This document shows positions 59,351 through 64,000 of a DNA stretch of 64,000 bases, piece by piece. Every line of letters begins with the position of its first letter. Positions within the stretch are counted from its first letter, which is position 1. Source of the DNA: Amycolatopsis taiwanensis DSM 45107 (GTDB lineage: Bacteria; Actinomycetota; Actinomycetes; Mycobacteriales; Pseudonocardiaceae); contig NZ_JAFB01000028.1 in assembly GCF_000519205.1 (NCBI RefSeq), forward strand, positions 50,282-114,281, written 5' to 3'. The notes beneath the pieces were generated by a model. That model ran no database searches. It saw only the letters and a list, made by a program, of their open reading frames with translations, and was not told the origin of the DNA. Made by a program: the position numbers and the translations under genes.

Positions 59351-59360
59351 AAGTTACGCT
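59351..59360. promoter_or_regulatory. Overlapping divergent -10 elements of nrnA and the TRM11-like gene
   Basis: In aagttacgct, the minus-strand TAACTT (59356-59351) and the plus-strand TACGCT (59355-59360) share two bases. Each lies 7-8 nt from a start codon (59343 minus, 59369 plus). Only one can be occupied by RNA polymerase at a time. Confidence 0.6.
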
Positions 59361-59368
59361 GTCCTGCG

Positions 59369-60388
59369 ATGTTCCACTACGCGATCCTCGTCTACCCCGC
59401 CGCCAACCGGGTCTACGCCGACGCCTCGCCCGCGCTGCTACGCGCCGAGCTGACCGCGTTCGGCGCCACGCTGAGCACCGAACCGGTCGAGGTGGGGCAA
59501 CGACGCCTCGGCGGGGTCGATTACGTGACCTTCTCCACCGCGACGCCGATGTCCGAAGAGGACGTTGCGCGGCTGTCGAACCTGTCGTCGCTGTATGCGC
59601 TGTTCGAGATCAGCGACGAGGTGCTCCGGCCGCTCACGGTGACTCCGCTGGACAGGTTCGACTCGGACCTGCTCACCATCCAGAAATACAGCGGCAAGAC
59701 GAACGAGTTGTTCACCAAGCTGTTGCTCAACGTCACCTTGCTGTCCACTGTGGAGGGATTCGGCCGGGTGCGGCACGTGCTGGATCCGTTGTGCGGCCGG
59801 GGAACCACGCTCAACCAGGCGATGATGTACGGTCTCGACGCGACCGGAGTCGAGCTCGACCGCCGGGATTTCGAGGCATACCAGAAGTTCATCGTCACCT
59901 GGTTGCGCACCAAGCGGATCAAGCACACCGCGAACTCCGGGCAGCTGCGCCGGAACAAGGTCAAGCTGGGTCAGCGGCTGGAGATCGAGTTCGGCCTGAC
60001 CAAGGAGTCGTACAAGGCGGGCGACACGCGCCGGCTCACCTTCTTCAACTCCGACACGCTACGCACCGACGAACTGGTGCCCGCCGGCTCGGTCGACGTG
60101 ATCGTCACCGACGCGCCCTACGGCGTGCAGCACGGCAGCCACCAGGCCGAGGGGCTTTCCCGCAGCCCGCGCGAACTCCTCGCGGCCGCGGTGCCGGTGT
60201 GGGTCCGCACGCTCAAGCCCGGCGGAGCGATCGGCCTTTCGTGGAACACCCACGTCGTCAAGCGTGACGAACTGGCCGACATCCTCACCAACGCCGGTCT
60301 CGCCGTCCGCACCGACCTCGGGGACTTCTGCCACCGGGTGGATCAGGCGATCAACCGCGACCTGATCGTCGCCCGCAAGCCGATCTAG
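59369..60388 (+). CDS. TRM11-family SAM-dependent methyltransferase
   Basis: 339 aa from ATG 59369. An N-terminal THUMP-like region (MFHYAILVYPAANRVYADAS) precedes the methyltransferase domain. Motif I region is VLDPLCGRGTTLNQAMMYG and the catalytic DPPY-like motif is DAPYGVQHG. TRM11-like enzymes methylate guanosine in tRNA. Inserted between rbfA and nrnA on the opposite strand. Ends before a strong terminator. Confidence 0.87.
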   Translation: MFHYAILVYPAANRVYADASPALLRAELTAFGATLSTEPVEVGQRRLGGVDYVTFSTATPMSEEDVARLSNLSSLYALFEISDEVLRPLTVTPLDRFDSDLLTIQKYSGKTNELFTKLLLNVTLLSTVEGFGRVRHVLDPLCGRGTTLNQAMMYGLDATGVELDRRDFEAYQKFIVTWLRTKRIKHTANSGQLRRNKVKLGQRLEIEFGLTKESYKAGDTRRLTFFNSDTLRTDELVPAGSVDVIVTDAPYGVQHGSHQAEGLSRSPRELLAAAVPVWVRTLKPGGAIGLSWNTHVVKRDELADILTNAGLAVRTDLGDFCHRVDQAINRDLIVARKPI

Positions 60389-60427
60389 CCCCAGATTCGC
60401 GGCCGGCCGATTTCCGGTTCACAAGCG

Positions 60428-60463
60428 GCGGGCCGGTTGCGATGAGACACGCAACCGGCCCGC
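60428..60463. terminator. 14-bp bidirectional terminator
   Basis: gcgggccggttgcg (60428-60441) and cgcaaccggcccgc (60450-60463) pair perfectly with an 8-nt loop, between the converging methyltransferase and rbfA genes. Confidence 0.88.
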
Positions 60464-60502
60464 TATCCGCACCGTCAAGCAAGCCGGCCGCGTCGATCAG
60501 TC

Positions 60503-60949
60503 TTAGTCTTCCTCGTCCTCGCGGGGGGCGCGGTAAGGGTCCGACTCGCCGGCGTGCTGGGCGCCGGTGGCTCGGCGCGCGACTTCCGCATCGGCCTCCC
60601 GGGCCTTGGCGAGAAGGTCTTCGATGTGCCGGGCGGTGTCCTGGACGGTGTCGGCGACGAACGTCAGCGTCGGCGTGAACCGCACCCCGGTGCCCTGCCC
60701 GACCTTGCTGCGCAGCACCCCGCGTGCCGACTCGAGCGCGGCGGCCGCGCCCGCGAAATCCGGTACGGAATCGAGCTTCTCACCGAGCACCGTGTAGTAG
60801 ACCGTCGCGTCATGCAGGTCCGCGGTCACCTTCGTGTCGGTGATCGTCACGTAGCTGAGCCGCGGGTCCTTGATCTCGTGTTCGATCGCCGACGCGACGA
60901 TCTGGGAGATCCGCTTCGACAGCCTGCGTGCGCGAGCCGGGTCGGCCAT
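60503..60949 (-). CDS. rbfA: 30S ribosome-binding factor A
   Basis: 148 aa. The KH-type fold begins [40 protein letters not shown] and continues [25 protein letters not shown]. RbfA aids late 30S maturation and cold growth. The ATG follows GAGGAG. A C-terminal acidic tail (EDEED) is present. It lies downstream of DUF503 and infB in the usual order. Confidence 0.95.
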   Translation of the reverse strand: MADPARARRLSKRISQIVASAIEHEIKDPRLSYVTITDTKVTADLHDATVYYTVLGEKLDSVPDFAGAAAALESARGVLRSKVGQGTGVRFTPTLTFVADTVQDTARHIEDLLAKAREADAEVARRATGAQHAGESDPYRAPREDEED

Positions 60950-61032
60950 GGCGCAGCTCCTCTTTCACCTGTGTCCGGCTTTCGGACAGTCTTTCTGCTG
61001 TTTCCGATTTTTCGACGCGCTGGTTTCCGCGC

Positions 61033-61326
61033 TCAGTCTTCGGGCCCGATCAACCTGCGGTGCGCGGACAGCAGTTCCAGTTCCGGCCTGCCCACCACGA
61101 ACCGTTCGCACTCGTCGAGCACGTCACGCACGTGCGTGCCGTCGGCAGCGACCACCGCCACCCCGATGAGCGCCCGCCGGTGCAGGTCCAAATGGCCGGC
61201 CTCGGCCACCGCCACCTCGAACCGCTTGCGCAGCTCCGCGACCAACGGCCGGACCACCGACCGCTTCTGCTTCAACGACCGCACGTCGCCCAGCAGCACG
61301 TCGAGCTCCAACGCACCTACGAACAA
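61033..61326 (-). CDS. DUF503 family protein (YlxP-like)
   Basis: 97 aa beginning MFVGALELDVLLGDVRSLKQKRSVVRPL, the signature of DUF503/YlxP between infB and rbfA in many bacteria. A small alpha/beta protein, tied to ribosome biogenesis by context. The start is TTG with GAGG 4 nt upstream. The 83-bp gap to rbfA suggests cotranscription. Confidence 0.92.
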   Translation of the reverse strand: MFVGALELDVLLGDVRSLKQKRSVVRPLVAELRKRFEVAVAEAGHLDLHRRALIGVAVVAADGTHVRDVLDECERFVVGRPELELLSAHRRLIGPED

Positions 61327-61364
61327 TGACCCTCAGGCTCCCTCAATGCCAAACGCAACCACCT

Positions 61365-61414
61365 CGGGGTCCAGGGGCTTGCCCCCTGGCGGGGTTGGGG
61401 GAGCTACCCCCAAC
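61365..61414. repeat. GC-rich dispersed palindromic repeat, copy 4
   Basis: ccaggggcttgccccctgg and ttgggggagctacccccaa form two hairpins in the infB-DUF503 gap. Same family as 1-80. It may reduce read-through from infB. Confidence 0.7.
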
Positions 61415-61502
61415 GGACACCGTAAAGGCCGGAGGGGCGAACTGCCCCGGGTGCGGGTGTCCCGCATGACACCGGGCGAGCACGCCCCTCCCAACCCATG
61501 GT

Positions 61503-64000
61503 TTACGCGCGCGGCTTCTCGCGCTGCTCGTAGGTCTCCACCACGTCATCGACCTTGATGTCGCTGTAGGTCCCGAGGGTGAGACCGCACTCGTAGCCCT
61601 CGCGGACCTCGACCACGTCGTCCTTGAACCGCCGCAACGAGCTGACCGGCAGGTTCTCGGCGATCACCGTGTTGTCCCGCAGCAACCGGGCCTTGGCGTT
61701 GCGCCGGATCTCGCCGGAGGTCACCAGGCAACCGGCGATGGTGCCGAACTTGGAGGACTTGAAGACCTCGCGGACCTCCGCCTTGCCGAGTTCGACCTCT
61801 TCGTACTCCGGCTTGAGCATGCCCTTGAGCGCCTGCTCGATCTCCTCGATCGCCTGGTAGATCACCGTGTAGTACCGGACGTCGACACCGTCGCGGTTGG
61901 CCCGCTCGGTCGCCTTGCCCTGAGCCCGCACGTTGAAGCCCAGCACGATCGCGTCCGACGCGGTCGCCAGGTCGATGTCGCTCTCGGTCACCCCACCGAC
62001 ACCGCGGTGGACCACGTTGAGCTCGACCTCGTCCCCGACATCCAGCTGCACCAGGGCCGCCTCGAGCGCCTCGACGGTACCCGAGTTGTCACCCTTGATG
62101 ATCAGGTTGAGGGTCGAGGTCTCCTTCAGCGCGGAGTCGAGGTCTTCCAGGCTGACGCGCTTGCGCTTCGCGGCGTTCTGCGCGTTGCGGATGCGGGCCT
62201 GGCGGCGTTCGGCGATCTGCCGGGCCACCCGGTCCTCCTCCACGACCAGGAACTTGTCACCAGCGCCCGGCACCGAGGTGAAGCCGATGACCTGCACCGG
62301 CCGGGACGGGAGCGCCTCGGTGACGTCCTCGTTGAACTCGTCGACCATCCGCCGGACCCGGCCGTAGGCGTCGCCCGCCACGACCGAGTCGCCGACCCGC
62401 AGCGTGCCGCGCTGCACCAGCACCGTGGCGACCGGGCCGCGTCCGCGGTCCAGGTGCGCCTCGATCGCGACACCCTGGGCCTCCATCTCCGGGTTGGCAC
62501 GGAGGTCCAGCGTGGCGTCGGCGGTCAGCAGGATCGCCTCGAGCAGCCCATCGATGTTGATGTTCTCCCTGGCGGAGATGTCGACGAACATCGTGTCGCC
62601 GCCGTACTCCTCGGCCACCAGGCCGTACTCGGTGAGCTGCTGGCGGATCTTCTGCGGGTTCGCACCCTCCTTGTCGATCTTGTTGACCGCGACCACGATC
62701 GGCAGCTTGGCCGCCTGGGCGTGGTTGATCGCCTCGACCGTCTGCGGCATCACGCCGTCATCGGCGGCGACCACGATCACCGCGATGTCGGTGGACTGCG
62801 CACCACGGGCACGCATGGCGGTGAACGCCTCGTGACCCGGGGTGTCGATGAAGGTGATCAGCCGCTTCGTGCCCTCCAGTTCGGTCTCGACCTGGTAGGC
62901 GCCGATGTGCTGGGTGATGCCACCGGCCTCGCTCTCGCGCACCTTCGTCTTGCGGACGGTGTCCAGCAGGCGCGTCTTCCCGTGGTCGACGTGCCCCATG
63001 ACGGTCACCACCGGCGGCCGGACCTGCAGGTCCGTCTCGTCGCCGGCATCCTCGCCGTAGGTGATGTCGAAGGACTCGAGCAGCTCGCGGTCCTCCTCCT
63101 CGGGGCTGACCACCTGCACGTTGTAGTTCATCTCCGAGCCGAGCAGCTCGAGGATCTCGTCGGACACCGACTGGGTCGCGGTGACCATCTCACCGAGGTG
63201 GAACAACACCTGCACCAGCGAGGCCGGGTTCGCGTCGATCTTCTCCGCGAAGTCGGTCAGCGAAGCGCCGCGCGGCAGCCGGATCGTCTCGCCGCCACCC
63301 TTGGGCAGCCGGACACCACCGACGCTGGGCGCCTGCATGTTGTCCATGTACTCCTGGCGCTTCTGCCGCTTCGACTTGCGGCCCTTGCGCGAGGGGCCAC
63401 CGGGACGGCCGAAGGCGCCCGCGGTGCCACCGCGGCCACCACCGGGACGGCCACCGCCACCACGGAAGCCACCACCGGCCGGCGCACCGCCGCCGCCACC
63501 ACCGGGACCGCCGCGGTAACCGCCACCGCCGCCGCCACCAGGGCCGCCACGGTAACCGCCACCGGGACCACCACGACCGGCGCCACCGGGACCACCACGG
63601 CCGGGTGCACCCGCACCACGGCCACCGCCGGGACCACCACGGCCACCGGACGGCGGAGCGGGCCGCTGCGCGCGGCCGGGCATCATGCCCGGGTTCGGGC
63701 GCGGCGGCATGTTGCCGGGGCTCGGCCGGTTGCCGCCCGGACGCGGGCCCGCGGCCGGCCGCTCGCCACCGGAACGCTCGCCGCCCGGACGTTCGGCACC
63801 GGGCCGTGGGCCACGGTCGCCACCGGAAGGCCGGTCACCACCGGGACGCGGCGGGGTGGGACGCGGTGCGGGCGCACCGGAACCAACGCCGAACGGGTTG
63901 TTGCCCACCCGCGGCGTACGCGGACCGGGCTTCGGGCCACCGGGCTTGGGACCCTGCGGCTTGGGCGGCACCACGGACGGAGTGCCGGACTGCGCGGGCT
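61503..64000 (-). CDS. infB: Translation initiation factor IF-2 (partial; 5' end beyond the window)
   Basis: At least 831 codons visible; the frame stays open past 64000, so the N-terminus is missing. A Gly/Arg/Pro-rich region (YRGGPGGGG-type repeats) precedes the IF2_N domain. The GTPase has [26 protein letters not shown] and NKID. Domains II-IV follow. IF-2 brings initiator tRNA to the 30S subunit. It leads the infB-DUF503-rbfA run. Confidence 0.97.
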   Translation of the reverse strand, partial: PAQSGTPSVVPPKPQGPKPGGPKPGPRTPRVGNNPFGVGSGAPAPRPTPPRPGGDRPSGGDRGPRPGAERPGGERSGGERPAAGPRPGGNRPSPGNMPPRPNPGMMPGRAQRPAPPSGGRGGPGGGRGAGAPGRGGPGGAGRGGPGGGYRGGPGGGGGGGYRGGPGGGGGGAPAGGGFRGGGGRPGGGRGGTAGAFGRPGGPSRKGRKSKRQKRQEYMDNMQAPSVGGVRLPKGGGETIRLPRGASLTDFAEKIDANPASLVQVLFHLGEMVTATQSVSDEILELLGSEMNYNVQVVSPEEEDRELLESFDITYGEDAGDETDLQVRPPVVTVMGHVDHGKTRLLDTVRKTKVRESEAGGITQHIGAYQVETELEGTKRLITFIDTPGHEAFTAMRARGAQSTDIAVIVVAADDGVMPQTVEAINHAQAAKLPIVVAVNKIDKEGANPQKIRQQLTEYGLVAEEYGGDTMFVDISARENINIDGLLEAILLTADATLDLRANPEMEAQGVAIEAHLDRGRGPVATVLVQRGTLRVGDSVVAGDAYGRVRRMVDEFNEDVTEALPSRPVQVIGFTSVPGAGDKFLVVEEDRVARQIAERRQARIRNAQNAAKRKRVSLEDLDSALKETSTLNLIIKGDNSGTVEALEAALVQLDVGDEVELNVVHRGVGGVTESDIDLATASDAIVLGFNVRAQGKATERANRDGVDVRYYTVIYQAIEEIEQALKGMLKPEYEEVELGKAEVREVFKSSKFGTIAGCLVTSGEIRRNAKARLLRDNTVIAENLPVSSLRRFKDDVVEVREGYECGLTLGTYSDIKVDDVVETYEQREKPRA

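Overview
The window is high-GC actinobacterial chromosome, most likely from a member of the Pseudonocardiaceae such as Amycolatopsis. This rests on the very high GC content, many GTG starts, leaderless genes, and gene sets typical of actinobacteria: clgR-pspA-pspM, rimO-pgsA-cinA, pnp-M16 peptidase-dapB, thyX-dapA-rnj, and infB-DUF503-rbfA. No rRNA, tRNA, prophage, transposase or CRISPR array was recognised. Genus and species are inference; no database was searched.

Layout. 0-8 kb: a TgpA-like transglutaminase, a 21-bp minisatellite, a DUF3040 membrane protein, DNA polymerase IV, a methyltransferase, a ParA-type ATPase with an Nei-type glycosylase, and a short structured RNA carrying a 12-codon ORF. 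8-26 kb: pyrD, a degenerate allophanate-hydrolase-like amidase, a RibD/DHFR-like reductase, the ClgR/PspA/PspM envelope-stress cluster, cinA-pgsA-rimO behind a large multi-AAA+ ATPase, an ArgA-like acetyltransferase, a SoxR/MFS exporter pair and ftsK. 26-38 kb: an acyltransferase, an EamA transporter, a VWA lipoprotein-like protein, RNase J, dapA, a Ser/Thr kinase, an Nramp transporter, an ACT protein, thyX, and an RHH regulator with a DUF4097 protein. 38-46 kb is more accessory: two divergent HTH_42 (YcaQ/AlkZ-type) proteins, a Tat-exported phosphoesterase fused to a beta-propeller, an acetyltransferase, a GT87 mannosyltransferase and a VTT protein. 46-64 kb is housekeeping: dapB, M16 peptidase, pnp, rpsO, ThpR, an HTH regulator, ribF, truB, two transporters, nrnA, a TRM11-like methyltransferase, rbfA, DUF503 and the 3' part of infB.

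The most unusual signal is a dispersed sequence of about 45-60 bp present four times. It lies in tiny ORFs of 23-38 codons wedged directly upstream of tgpA, pgsA, the DUF4097 gene and dapB. Every copy overlaps the start of the following gene by 4 nt (ATGA or GTGA). Three of the four also overlap the stop of the preceding gene by 4 nt. Two copies are almost identical at the nucleotide level, and three share a C-terminal peptide of the form IAxARxLAExxA. I do not recognise this family; it looks like an undescribed translational-coupling element or micro-gene.

Regulation is unusually legible. Many genes have a TAnnnT -10 hexamer 6-8 nt before the start codon, so they are probably leaderless. SoxR boxes with 19-bp spacers flank the soxR/exporter intergene. 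The RHH gene has three operator half-sites on its own promoter. The pnp leader can sequester its ribosome binding site. A 16-bp perfect inverted repeat contains the start codon of the M16 peptidase gene.
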